A DNA stretch of 64,000 nt from Martelella mediterranea (GTDB taxonomy: Bacteria; Pseudomonadota; Alphaproteobacteria; Rhizobiales; Rhizobiaceae). Position 1 is the stretch's first letter. The number at the start of each line of letters is the position of its first letter. A model generated the notes under the pieces. The model saw nothing but the letters and a program-made list of their open reading frames with translations. It made no database searches and was not told the origin of the DNA. The DNA lies in assembly GCA_003001975.1 (NCBI GenBank), contig PVUG01000001.1:422791-486790 (forward strand), written 5' to 3'. Shown here one piece after another: positions 24,846 through 34,200 of this stretch. A program made the translations under genes and the position numbers.

Positions 24846-25750
24846 GGTCCGCCAAAACGCCTTTTTCCGGCCTTTCCGCCTTTCCTGTCACGCCCGCCGA
24901 CGAAAATGGCTATGTCGCCGCCGACCGCTTCGGAAGGCTCGTCGCGTATCTGGCAAAGGCTGGCGTCCATTCCATAGGTGCGCTGGGTTCAACCGGCAGC
25001 TATGCCTATCTTTCGGGCGCAGAGCGTGCCCGGGCGCTGGAAGCAGCCGTTGAGGCGGCTGACAACACCCCGGTCATCGCAGGCGTCGGCGCGCTGACAA
25101 CGGCCGATGCCGTCTCGAACGCGAAGGCGGCGAAAACGGCGGGCGCGTCCGGACTTCTGCTGGCGCCGATGTCCTATCTTCCGCTGAACGATGCCGAGGT
25201 GGAGGGACTGGTGAAGACGGTCGCAGCCGCAACGGACCTGCCGATATGTCTTTACAACAACCCGACGACGACGAAATTCACCTTTTCCGAAGACCTCATC
25301 ATCCGTCTCTCCGCCATCCCGACCGTTGCCGCCGTCAAAAGCCCGGCGCCGCAAGACGGCGACTTCGCCGGTCAGCTGGCGCGGCTGCGCAACAACGTGC
25401 CGGAGGGTTTTTCAATCGGCTATTCCGGCGACTGGACCGTTTCCGGTGCGCTTTCTGCCGGTGCGGATACCTGGTATTCCGTGTTGGGCGGCATCTTCCC
25501 AGCCATCTGTCTCGATATGTGGCGCGCTGCCGGCGATCCGGCACGGCTTGCGGCTGTCAATGAGCAGCTTGCGCCGGTCTGGCAGGTCTTTGCCCGGCAT
25601 TCCAGCTTCCGCGTCGTCCACGCCGCTGCCGAAATGCTGGGTTTCGGCCCGGCAACGCCGGTCCCGCCCCTTTTGCCGCTTTCCCCCGAAGCGCGAAACG
25701 AGGCCGAGAAGGCATTCACTGCCGCCGGCCTTCTGGAGACAGTTTCATGA
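24842..25750 (+). CDS. DapA-family aldolase/lyase of unknown substrate
   Basis: This TIM-barrel protein of the dihydrodipicolinate synthase / N-acetylneuraminate lyase family keeps the catalytic tyrosine in LYNNPTTT, the Schiff-base lysine in VAAVKSP, and the GSTGSYAYL loop that replaces the GTTGE of true DapA. The altered loop and the location argue against lysine synthesis and for a pyruvate- or aldehyde-lyase with another substrate. Length is 302 residues. It overlaps both neighbours by four bases (ATGA at 24842 and 25747), so it is translated with the NUDIX gene and the ABC ATPase. Confidence 0.87.
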   Translation: MRSAKTPFSGLSAFPVTPADENGYVAADRFGRLVAYLAKAGVHSIGALGSTGSYAYLSGAERARALEAAVEAADNTPVIAGVGALTTADAVSNAKAAKTAGASGLLLAPMSYLPLNDAEVEGLVKTVAAATDLPICLYNNPTTTKFTFSEDLIIRLSAIPTVAAVKSPAPQDGDFAGQLARLRNNVPEGFSIGYSGDWTVSGALSAGADTWYSVLGGIFPAICLDMWRAAGDPARLAAVNEQLAPVWQVFARHSSFRVVHAAAEMLGFGPATPVPPLLPLSPEARNEAEKAFTAAGLLETVS

Positions 25751-26532
25751 CCACGCCCCTTTCCGTCGTCTCCGCCAGGGAACTCTGTCTCACCTTTACG
25801 ACCAATGATGGTCCGGTGCACGCCCTGAAGGATGTCAATCTGGAGGTGAAGAAGGGCGATTTCGTCTCCTTCATCGGCCCGTCCGGCTGCGGCAAGACCA
25901 CCTTTCTGCGGGTGATTGCCGATCTTGAGAAAAAGACCGCCGGCGAGATCACCGTCAACGGCACCACGCCGGAAAACGCCCGGCTCGACCGCGCCTATGG
26001 CTATGTCTTTCAGGCGGCTGCCCTTTATCCGTGGCGCACGATTGAAAAGAACATCGCCCTGCCGCTGGAAATCATGGGCTATACCAGAGCCGACCAGAAG
26101 CGGCGCATCGAACGGGTGCTGGAACTGGTCGAGCTTTCCGGATTTGAAAAAAAATTCCCATGGCAGCTTTCCGGCGGCATGCAGCAGCGCGCCTCGATTG
26201 CCCGCGCGCTCGCCTTCGATGCCGATCTTCTTTTGATGGACGAACCCTTCGGCGCGCTGGACGAGATCGTTCGCGATCATCTGAACGAGCAATTGCTGAA
26301 GCTGTGGGCTGCGACCAACAAGACCATCTGTTTCGTCACCCACTCGATCCCCGAGGCGGTCTACCTTTCCACAAAGATCGTGGTGATGAGCCCGCGCCCC
26401 GGCCGCGTGACCGACGTGATCGATTCCACCCTGCCGAAGGAACGCCCGCTCGACATTCGCGAAAGCCCGGAATTTCTGAAGATCGCCCACCGCGTGCGCG
26501 AGGGGCTCAGGACGGGGCATAGTTATGAGTGA
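25747..26532 (+). CDS. ABC transporter ATP-binding protein (pyrimidine/NitT-TauT type)
   Basis: This is an ABC ATPase of the SsuB/TauB class with Walker A GPSGCGKTTFL, signature LSGGMQQR, Walker B LLLMDEPFG and the switch histidine in CFVTHS. It energises the importer formed with the two permeases at 26970 and 27836 and the binding protein at 28737. Its start overlaps the stop of the DapA-like gene. A repeat-filled gap of about 440 bases separates it from the first permease gene. Location inside the pyrimidine catabolic region supports uptake of uracil, thymine, hydantoin or a related ring compound. Confidence 0.93.
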   Translation: MTTPLSVVSARELCLTFTTNDGPVHALKDVNLEVKKGDFVSFIGPSGCGKTTFLRVIADLEKKTAGEITVNGTTPENARLDRAYGYVFQAAALYPWRTIEKNIALPLEIMGYTRADQKRRIERVLELVELSGFEKKFPWQLSGGMQQRASIARALAFDADLLLMDEPFGALDEIVRDHLNEQLLKLWAATNKTICFVTHSIPEAVYLSTKIVVMSPRPGRVTDVIDSTLPKERPLDIRESPEFLKIAHRVREGLRTGHSYE

Positions 26533-26560
26533 CAGAAGGTTTCCAAGCGCCCTCTATGCC

Positions 26561-26898
26561 GTCATCCCGGCCTTGAGCCGGGATCCAGGGCCATCCGACG
26601 GATGGCTGCGATTGGGCATCGAGAGCATGTCGAAATCGACAGGGCAGAACATGTTGCCCTGGACCCCGGATCAAGTCCGGGGTGACGGGAGAATATGGGA
26701 CAGCCAAATACCCGGAAACCGCTACGCCTGTCGCTTGGAGAAGTGGATAGATCCTCGGGTCAAGCCCGAGGATGACGCCCGTGGGAGTGGCGAATGCCGC
26801 AGCTCAAAGTCCAAAGGGGGACAGACCGCGTTGCCGAAGTGCAATTGGGCTTTGCCTCTTTTTTCTGCCTCATCCTCGGGCTTGACCCGAGGATCCAG
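26561..26898. repeat. four palindromic repeat units inside the ABC transporter operon
   Basis: The 437-base gap between the ATPase and permease genes holds four palindromes with the same five-base loop (CTTGA, or TCAAG in inverse orientation). They are ATCCCGGC-loop-GCCGGGAT at 26564-26584, CCCCGGA-loop-TCCGGGG at 26664-26682, ATCCTCGGG-loop-CCCGAGGAT at 26751-26773, and the same arms again at 26872-26894. They form two inverted pairs around short unique spacers. The family also occurs at 16390. No gene is supported in the gap. Confidence 0.8.
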
Positions 26899-26969
26899 AC
26901 ATCTCTGTCGCCGGACGCCTTTGCCGATCAGCAATCGCACCCGGTTCGACCAACGGGAAGGACACCGCC

Positions 26970-27839
26970 ATGCTGCGTGAGCGCGTCCTTCCCGTTGCCA
27001 CCGTCGTCTTTGCCATCCTTGCCATCTGGTGCGTGTTCGTGGTGGTGATGAACCGGCAGTTTGTCGAGGATCAGGCGCGGCGGGCGGGGCAGGAGATCAG
27101 CTTCACCGAGATCGTCGCGCAGTCCTATACGCTGGATCGGCCGGTGCTGCCCTCGCCGCATCAGGTGGCGGTGGAGCTTTGGAACACCACCGTCGACAAG
27201 AAGATCACGTCGAAACGCAGCCTTGTCTATCACGCCTGGATCACGCTCTCCTCCACGCTGCTCGGCTTTGCCATCGGCTCGGGCTTCGGCATTGTCCTTG
27301 CCATTGCCATCGTTCATAACCGCACGATGGAGCGCTCGATGATGCCGTGGATCATCGCCAGCCAGACCATCCCGATCATCGCGATTGCGCCGATGCTGAT
27401 CGTGGTGCTGAACGCCATCGGCATTACCGGGCTTCTGCCCAAAGCGCTGATCTCGACCTATCTGTCGTTCTTCCCCGTCGCCGTCGGCATGGTCTCGGGG
27501 CTGCGCTCGCCCGATGCACTGCAGCTTGATCTGATGCGCACTTATAATGCCAATGACCGGCAAATTCTGTGGAAGCTGCGGCTGCCATCGGCCATGCCCT
27601 ATCTGTTCACCTCGCTGAAGATCGCGATTGCGATCTCGCTGGTCGGCGCGATCATTGCCGAACTGCCGACGGGTGCGGTCGCGGGCCTTGGCGCGCGGCT
27701 TCTCTCCGGCTCCTATTACGGGCAGACGGTGCAGATCTGGTCGGCGCTGTTCATGGCCGCGATCCTGGCCTCCATTCTGGTTGCCCTTGTCGGCGTGGCC
27801 CAGGCCGCGGTCCTCAAACGCATGGGGGTCAGGCCATGA
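26970..27839 (+). CDS. ABC transporter permease 1
   Basis: Inner-membrane permease of the binding-protein-dependent family with about six helices. The first is at residues 11-29, and the EAA loop is represented by LMRTYNANDRQILWKLRLPSAMPYLFTSLKI. The start has AAGGA eight bases upstream. The gene for the second permease overlaps its stop (ATGA at 27836). The two differ strongly at the N-terminus, so the channel is a heterodimer. This layout (ATPase, two permeases, NMT1/THI5-like binding protein) is that of predicted pyrimidine or pyrimidine-precursor importers. Confidence 0.9.
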   Translation: MLRERVLPVATVVFAILAIWCVFVVVMNRQFVEDQARRAGQEISFTEIVAQSYTLDRPVLPSPHQVAVELWNTTVDKKITSKRSLVYHAWITLSSTLLGFAIGSGFGIVLAIAIVHNRTMERSMMPWIIASQTIPIIAIAPMLIVVLNAIGITGLLPKALISTYLSFFPVAVGMVSGLRSPDALQLDLMRTYNANDRQILWKLRLPSAMPYLFTSLKIAIAISLVGAIIAELPTGAVAGLGARLLSGSYYGQTVQIWSALFMAAILASILVALVGVAQAAVLKRMGVRP

Positions 27840-28705
27840 GCAACGGTTTCGTCTGGTTTGCATTCGCCTTCTGGATCGGTGGCTGGGCCTTCAATGAATG
27901 GCTGGTGCGGCAGAAGTTCTCGCACCCGGTTGTCAATCGGCTCGCATGGTTTGCCGTGCCGGTGATCTTCGGCGTCTCGCTGATCATCATCTGGGAAGGC
28001 GTTGTCGTCGCCTTCGATATTCCGCCGATCCTGCTGCCCGCGCCCAGCGATGTCTGGGTGCGGCTGACGCATTCGCTGCCGATCCTGTGGGCCGATTTCC
28101 GCCAGACCTTCCTGAAGGCGGTGCTGATCGGCTACGCCATCGGCTGCGGTTCAGGCTTCATCGTCGCCATCCTGATCGACCGCTCGCCTTTCCTGAAGAA
28201 CGGACTCCTGCCCTTCGGCAATTTCGTCTCCGCGCTGCCGATTGTCGGCATCGCGCCAATCATGGTCATGTGGTTCGGCTTCGACTGGCCGTCCAAGGCC
28301 GCCGTGGTGGTGGTCTCGACCTTCTTTCCGATGCTGGTCAACACCATTCAGGGGCTTTCGGCATCCTCCAGCATGGAGCGCGACCTGATGCGCACCTATG
28401 CGGCAAGCTGGGGCCAGACCATGGTCAAGCTCCGGCTTCCGGCGGCATGGCCGTTCATTTTCAATGCGTTGAAGATCAATTCCACGCTGGCGCTGATCGG
28501 CGCCATTGTGGCAGAATTTTTCGGCACACCCACCGTCGGCATGGGTTTCCGGATATCCACGGAAGTGGGCCGGGCCAATATCGACATGGTCTGGGCCGAA
28601 ATAGCGGTGGCGGCACTTGCCGGCTCCGCCTTTTATGGCGTGGTGGCGCTCATTCAGCGCGTCGTCACGTTCTGGCATCCCTCCGTCCGGTCCGGGCGGT
28701 CGTGA
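27836..28705 (+). CDS. ABC transporter permease 2
   Basis: Second permease of the importer, 289 residues. It has an N-terminal helix (FVWFAFAFWIGGWAF), LLPAPSDVWVRLTHSLPIL before the transport domain, and an EAA loop DLMRTYAASWGQTMVKLRLPAAWPFIFNALKI (written here to show the shared LRLPxAxPx-F pattern with permease 1). It overlaps permease 1 by four bases and is followed after 31 bases by the binding-protein gene. Confidence 0.9.
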   Translation: MSNGFVWFAFAFWIGGWAFNEWLVRQKFSHPVVNRLAWFAVPVIFGVSLIIIWEGVVVAFDIPPILLPAPSDVWVRLTHSLPILWADFRQTFLKAVLIGYAIGCGSGFIVAILIDRSPFLKNGLLPFGNFVSALPIVGIAPIMVMWFGFDWPSKAAVVVVSTFFPMLVNTIQGLSASSSMERDLMRTYAASWGQTMVKLRLPAAWPFIFNALKINSTLALIGAIVAEFFGTPTVGMGFRISTEVGRANIDMVWAEIAVAALAGSAFYGVVALIQRVVTFWHPSVRSGRS

Positions 28706-28736
28706 TGAACCAATCGAAACAAAGGGGAACGAAAAC

Positions 28737-29732
28737 ATGAAATCGACATTTCTTGCGGCATTGACCGCCGGCGGTCTGGCGCTTGGCGCGGGCCAGGCCT
28801 TTTCGGCAGACGAAATCACGCTACAGCTCAAATGGGTCACGCAGGCCCAGTTTGCGGGCTATTACGTGGCGCTGGAAAAAGGCTTCTACGAGGAAGAAGG
28901 CCTCGACGTCACCATCAAGCCCGGCGGACCGGATATCGCACCGGCACAGGTGCTTGCCGGCGGCGGCGCCGATGTGATCGTCGACTGGATGCCGTCCGCG
29001 CTCGCCACGCGCGAAAAGGGCGTCCCGCTCGTCAACATCGCCCAGCCGTTCAAATCCTCCGGCATGATGCTGACCTGCCTGAAGGAAAACAACGTCATGA
29101 GCCCGGAGGATTTCCCCGGCAAGACGCTTGGCGTCTGGTTCTACGGCAATGAATATCCGTTCCTGTCGTGGATGGCGCATCTCGGCATTCCCACCGATGG
29201 TGGCGAGGATGGCGTGACCGTGCTGAAACAGGGCTTCAACGTCGATCCGCTGCTGCAGAAACAGGCGGCCTGTATCTCGACGATGACCTATAATGAATAC
29301 TGGCAGGTGATCGATGCCGGCATTCCCGAAGACGCGCTCAACACCTTCAAATATGAAGACGAAGGTGTGGCCACGCTGGAAGACGGCCTCTACGTGCTCG
29401 AGGATGACCTTGCCGAGCCGGCCTTCAAGGAAGACATGGTCAAATTCGTCCGCGCCTCGATGAAGGGCTGGAAGTGGGCCGAGGAAAACCCGGACGAGGC
29501 GGCTGAAATCGTGCTCGAATATGACGACACCGGCGCCCAGACCGAAAAGCACCAGAAGCGGATGATGAGCGAAGTCGCCAAGCTGACGGCCGGTTCCAAC
29601 GGCGCGCTTGATCCGGCTGACTATCAGCGCACGGTCGACGTTCTGCTCGGCGGCGGATCGGACCCGGTCATCACCAAGGAGCCGGAAGGCGCCTATACGC
29701 TGGAAATCACCGACGCGGCGCTTTCCAATTAA
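28737..29732 (+). CDS. NMT1/THI5-like substrate-binding protein of ABC importer
   Basis: Periplasmic binding protein, 331 residues, with a signal peptide ending at AFSA/DE. The NMT1 signature is LQLKWVTQAQFAGYYVALEKGFYEEEGLDV (short form: KWVTQAQFAGYY), followed by the ligand loop GGADVIVDWMPSAL. NMT1-like proteins bind pyrimidines such as hydroxymethylpyrimidine or related small rings. Here the catabolic neighbours favour uracil/thymine or hydantoin over thiamine precursors. AAAGGGGAA precedes the ATG at 28737. The operon ends with the terminator at 29759. Confidence 0.92.
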   Translation: MKSTFLAALTAGGLALGAGQAFSADEITLQLKWVTQAQFAGYYVALEKGFYEEEGLDVTIKPGGPDIAPAQVLAGGGADVIVDWMPSALATREKGVPLVNIAQPFKSSGMMLTCLKENNVMSPEDFPGKTLGVWFYGNEYPFLSWMAHLGIPTDGGEDGVTVLKQGFNVDPLLQKQAACISTMTYNEYWQVIDAGIPEDALNTFKYEDEGVATLEDGLYVLEDDLAEPAFKEDMVKFVRASMKGWKWAEENPDEAAEIVLEYDDTGAQTEKHQKRMMSEVAKLTAGSNGALDPADYQRTVDVLLGGGSDPVITKEPEGAYTLEITDAALSN

Positions 29733-29758
29733 ATTTCAATCACTTGATTAAATCTTGA

Positions 29759-29799
29759 TACGCGCGGCCTCACCTCGAGGCTGCGCGTATTGCATTTTT
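29759..29799 (+). terminator. intrinsic terminator of the ABC importer operon
   Basis: TACGCGC-GGCCTC and GAGGC-TGCGCGTA form a long stem (29759-29771 with 29777-29789) with one mismatch and a five-base loop, followed by TTGCATTTTT. Confidence 0.8.
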
Positions 29800-29817
29800 G
29801 CACCAGTAAACACTATA

Positions 29818-29837
29818 ATCGAACCGATTGGTTCAAT
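29818..29837. promoter_or_regulatory. inverted repeat upstream of RND operon
   Basis: ATCGAACC-GATT-GGTTCAAT is a near-perfect 8-4-8 dyad about 200 bases before the adaptor gene. It resembles TetR-type operators of efflux pump operons, but no TetR gene is adjacent. Confidence 0.45.
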
Positions 29838-30039
29838 TTTGGCGTATTTTGCCGAAATGCGACTTGAAATAGAGCCCAGTTGTGACGAACTGCCTCACGA
29901 CTTCAACCGGCGCCCGCCTGACAACGTAGAGAAGGCTGAAGGCGACCGGCAAGAGACCTGCCGATCACCGCGCTCGGCAAGCGCAAGACGATCTGCAATC
30001 ACGTTGTGGCCTCCTCCCGGCCGATAGAGGAAAACCGTC

Positions 30040-31227
30040 ATGCTCAGAAAAGCCCGTGTCGCTGCATTGTCTTCGATGCTTCTTGCAATGGCATTTTCGC
30101 CGGCACGCGGCGCGGAAGCGAGCGCCCCGGCGACAAACGGCACAACCCCGCCCTCCATCATTGTCACCGATGTGAAAGTGATGTCGCTGACCGAAATCGT
30201 ACGTGCCACCGGCACGATCAAACCGGTCGAGGAGGTTTACGTGCAGCCTCTGGTCGAGGGCCTGTCAGTCGAAACCATCAATGCGGAAATCGGCGACCGG
30301 GTCGATGAAGGCGACGTGCTGGCAACATTGCGCACCGATTCTCTTCTTCTGCAAAAAAGCAGCCTGCAGGCGAGCAAGGCCAAGGCCGAGGCCAGCCTGG
30401 CCCAGCTCAACGCGCAGCTGACCGCAAACGAGGCCGCCCAGACCGATGCCCGCCGCCAGTTCGAGCGCACCAGACGGCTTGCCGACAGTGGATCGGTCTC
30501 CACCTCGGCGCTGGAACAGGCCGAAACGGCGGCACTGAGGGCGGATGCCTCGACAGCCGCCGCGCGCGAGGCCGTCAGCGTGGCCGAGGCCGATATCAAC
30601 GTCCAGCAGGCGCAGATTGACGATATCGACCTTCGGCTGGAACGCACCAAGATCAAGGCTCCGGTTTCCGGCATCGTCTCCGGCAGGAACGCGCGTATCG
30701 GCGCCATCGCCACCGGCGCCTCCACGCCGATGTTCACCATGATCCGGGACGGCGCGATCGAGCTGGTCGCCGAAGTGCCGGAGGATAACATGATGAAGGT
30801 GGAAGAAGGCCAGACAGCGATGATTTCGCTCGTCGGCGATGCCCCTGCGCTTAGCGGCACCGTGCGGCTGGTCTCGCCCGTGGTCGACAATGTCACCCGG
30901 CTCGGCGATGTGTTCATCTCCATCGATGAGCCCGGCCGAGCGCGTCCCGGCATGTATGCCAGCGCCGAGATCATCGTCGAGGAAGCCGAAAACCTTGCCC
31001 TGCCGATGACCGCCGTCAACATTGGCCGACAGGGCGCCACCGTGCGCCGCGTCAAGGACGATACGGTCGAGATCGTCACGGTCAAAACCGGCATTCAGGA
31101 CGACGACACCATCGAGATTGTCGAAGGGCTTGCCGAGGGCGACCAGGTGGTGGCCAAGGCCGGCGCCTATGTGCGCGCCGGCGACCGGATCACCGCCGTA
31201 TCGGCAGCCGAAGCGCCGCTCAACTGA
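30040..31227 (+). CDS. RND efflux periplasmic adaptor (membrane fusion protein)
   Basis: The 395-residue adaptor has a signal peptide (LLAMAFSPARGA), a lipoyl half-motif, a long alanine/glutamine-rich coiled coil at about residues 95-190 (SLQASKAKAEASLAQLNAQ onward), and the second lipoyl half with RTKIKAPVSGIVS. Beta-barrel and membrane-proximal domains complete the usual order. It links the inner-membrane RND pump encoded next to an outer-membrane channel that is not in this window. The pump gene starts 11 bases after its stop. AGAGGAAA precedes the ATG. Confidence 0.9.
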   Translation: MLRKARVAALSSMLLAMAFSPARGAEASAPATNGTTPPSIIVTDVKVMSLTEIVRATGTIKPVEEVYVQPLVEGLSVETINAEIGDRVDEGDVLATLRTDSLLLQKSSLQASKAKAEASLAQLNAQLTANEAAQTDARRQFERTRRLADSGSVSTSALEQAETAALRADASTAAAREAVSVAEADINVQQAQIDDIDLRLERTKIKAPVSGIVSGRNARIGAIATGASTPMFTMIRDGAIELVAEVPEDNMMKVEEGQTAMISLVGDAPALSGTVRLVSPVVDNVTRLGDVFISIDEPGRARPGMYASAEIIVEEAENLALPMTAVNIGRQGATVRRVKDDTVEIVTVKTGIQDDDTIEIVEGLAEGDQVVAKAGAYVRAGDRITAVSAAEAPLN

Positions 31228-31237
31228 GGTCTGAACA

Positions 31238-34200
31238 ATGAATTTCTCAGCCTGGGCCATCCGCAATCCAGTCGCACCGCTTCTGCTTTTGGGACTGCTC
31301 CTGTTCATGGGCCTGCAGGCGTTCCGCGACCTGCCGATCACCCGCTTTCCCAATATCGACGTGCCCGTCGTCGCCGTTACCGTCACCCAGAGCGGTGCTG
31401 CACCGGCGGAACTGGAAATGCAGGTGACCAAGAAGATCGAGGACGCGATTGCCAGCGTCTCCGGCGTCGATGAGCTGAATTCCACGGTCACGGACGGCGT
31501 TTCCACCACCTCGGTGCTGTTCCGCATGGAGGTCAAGCCCGACGAGGCGCTGCGCGATGTCAAGGACGCGATCGACAATATCCGCTCCGACCTGCCGGCC
31601 AATGCCGATGAACCGGTAGTGCGCAAGATCGATGTCGAGGGTCAGGCGATCCAGACCTTTGCCGTCTCCTCGCCCAACATGTCGCTGGAAGAGCTGTCGT
31701 GGTTTGTCGATGACACCGTCGAACGGGCGCTGCAGGGCATCCGCGGCGTCGGTCGCGTCGATCGCTATGGCGGCGCGGATCGCGAGATCCAGGTCTCGCT
31801 TGATGAAAACAAGCTGGCGAGCTACGGCATCACGGCGTCCGATGTCAACGCGCAGCTGCGCCAGACCAATGCCGACACCGGCTCCGGTCGCGGCCAGGTG
31901 GCAGGCGCCGAACAGGCGATCCGCACGCTGGGTGACGCCCGTAGTGTATCCGATCTCGCCGATACCATGATCGCGCTCGGCAATGGCCGGTTTGCCCGGC
32001 TCTCGGATCTCGGCACAGTGACCGACACCTATGAGGAGCCGCGCACCTTCGCCCGCCATGACGGCAACCCGGTGGTCTCGTTTGGCGTGTTCCGCTCCAA
32101 GGGCGCCAGCGAAGTGACGGTGGCCGATGCGGTCGCCGAAGCGCTCGACACGGTCCGCGCCGAACACCCGGATGTCTCCATCAGCCTGATCGACGACGCG
32201 GTTTATTTCACCAAGGGCAATTACACCGCAGCCCTCGACACGCTTTACGAAGGCGCGATCCTTGCCATCATCGTGGTGTTCCTGTTCCTGCATAACTGGC
32301 GGGCAACGCTGATTGCCGCGGTGGCGCTGCCCTTCTCGGTGATCCCGACCTTCTGGGTCATGGACCTGCTCGGTTTCTCGCTCAATCTTGTGAGCCTGAT
32401 CTCGCTGACGCTGGCGACCGGCATTCTGGTCGATGACGCGATCGTGGAAGTGGAGAATATCGAGCGGCATATCGGCATGGGCAAGACGCCCTATCGCGCG
32501 GCTCTCGATGCCGCCGACGAGATCGGCCTTGCGGTGATTGCCACGAGCTTCACCATCATCGCCGTGTTCGCGCCGGTTTCCTTCATGCCGGGCATTCCGG
32601 GCCAGTATTTCATCCAGTTCGGCCTGACGGTCGCCTTTGCCGTGTTCTTCTCGCTGGTGGTCGCCCGCCTGATCACGCCGGTGATGGCCGCCTATATCCT
32701 GAAGCCGGCAAAGCACAAGGCGAAGGAAGACACCGAGACCAATGACGGACGGGCGATGCGGGGCTACACGGCCGCCGTGCGCTGGACCACGCGATGGCGC
32801 TATCCGACGCTCGGCCTTGCCATTGTGGTCCTGATCGTCTCCGGCTATTTCATGTCACGCATTCCGGGCAGTTTCATGCCGCCGGAAGATGCGTCCCGCA
32901 TCGTGCTCTCCGTCGAGTTGCCACCCAATGCCCAGCTTTCCGATACGGAAGCGATGACACGGATTGTCACCGAGCGGATCGAGGGTTTTCAGGGCGTGGA
33001 AAGCGTCACCGTCCTCGGCGGCTCGTCGCCGCTCGGCGATCTCGAATATCGGCGCGCCACCGTCACGGTGACGCTTGAGAACCTCGCGCACTCCCTGCCC
33101 GAGGCCATCGTCAATGACATCATCGGCGGGCTTCCGCTGATCGGAAAATACCTGCCCAAGCTCGAGCCGCAGGGCCGCGAAATTCCGCAATGGCAGATCG
33201 AACAGGAGGTGCTGGCCGCCCTGTCGGATATTCCCGACCTCAGGGTGACCAAGCTGAACGACCGCGGCCAGCGCGACATTCAGTTCAATTTCCTCTCCGA
33301 CAATGAGGAGGACCTGCAACAGGCCGTCGCCATTCTGGAATCGAAGCTGCGCGCCGACCCGATGCTGGACAAGGTGTCCTCGGAAGGCGCGCTCCCCCGG
33401 CCCGAATTGCAGATCCATCCGAAGAAGGAGATTGCGGCCCGTCTCGGCGTGACGCCGGCTCAGATCGCCAATACCGTTCGTGTCGCGACCGTCGGCGATA
33501 TCGACGCCAACCTGCCGAAAATCTCGCTCGACAACCGGCTGATCCCGATCCGGGTGCGCACCGACCTGGAGCTGCGCCGCGACCTCTCGGCGATCCGCAA
33601 CCTGAAGGTCCAGACGGCAAGCGGCGAGATGGTGCCGTTGTCCGTGGTCGCCGATGTCAACTACACTGAAGGTGTCGCCACCGTCGATCGTTACGACCGC
33701 CACCGCGTGGTCACCATCGGCGCCAACCTGCCGCCCGGCGTGGCGCTCGATCCGGCAACCGCGCGCTTCCGCGAGATCGTCGACAACACCGAGATCCCGG
33801 AGACAGTGACGCTTGTCGAAAGCGGCGATGCCAAGATCCTCGCCGAAATGCAGCAAAGCTTCGTCAATGCCATGCTGCTGGGCCTGTTTCTGGTGCTGGC
33901 GGTGCTGATCCTGCTGTTCAAGGACGTGATCCAGCCCTTTACCATCCTGTTCTCGCTGCCGCTGGCGCTGGGCGGCGTCGCCATCGCGCTGATCCTGACG
34001 GACGAACCGGTGTCGATGCCGGTGATGATCGGATTGCTGATGCTGATGGGGATCGTCACCAAGAACGCGATCCTGCTGGTGGATTTCGCCAAGGAGGCGA
34101 TCTGGCACGGTCTGGAACGGCGCGCAGCACTGGTGGAGGCCGGGCGCAAGCGTGCCCGCCCGATCATCATGACCTCGATTGCCATGTCGGCGGGCATGCT

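Noticed and set aside
26525..26980. 151-codon frame between ABC ATPase and permease genes
   Set aside because: It consists almost wholly of the translated palindromic repeats and has no good ribosome binding site.
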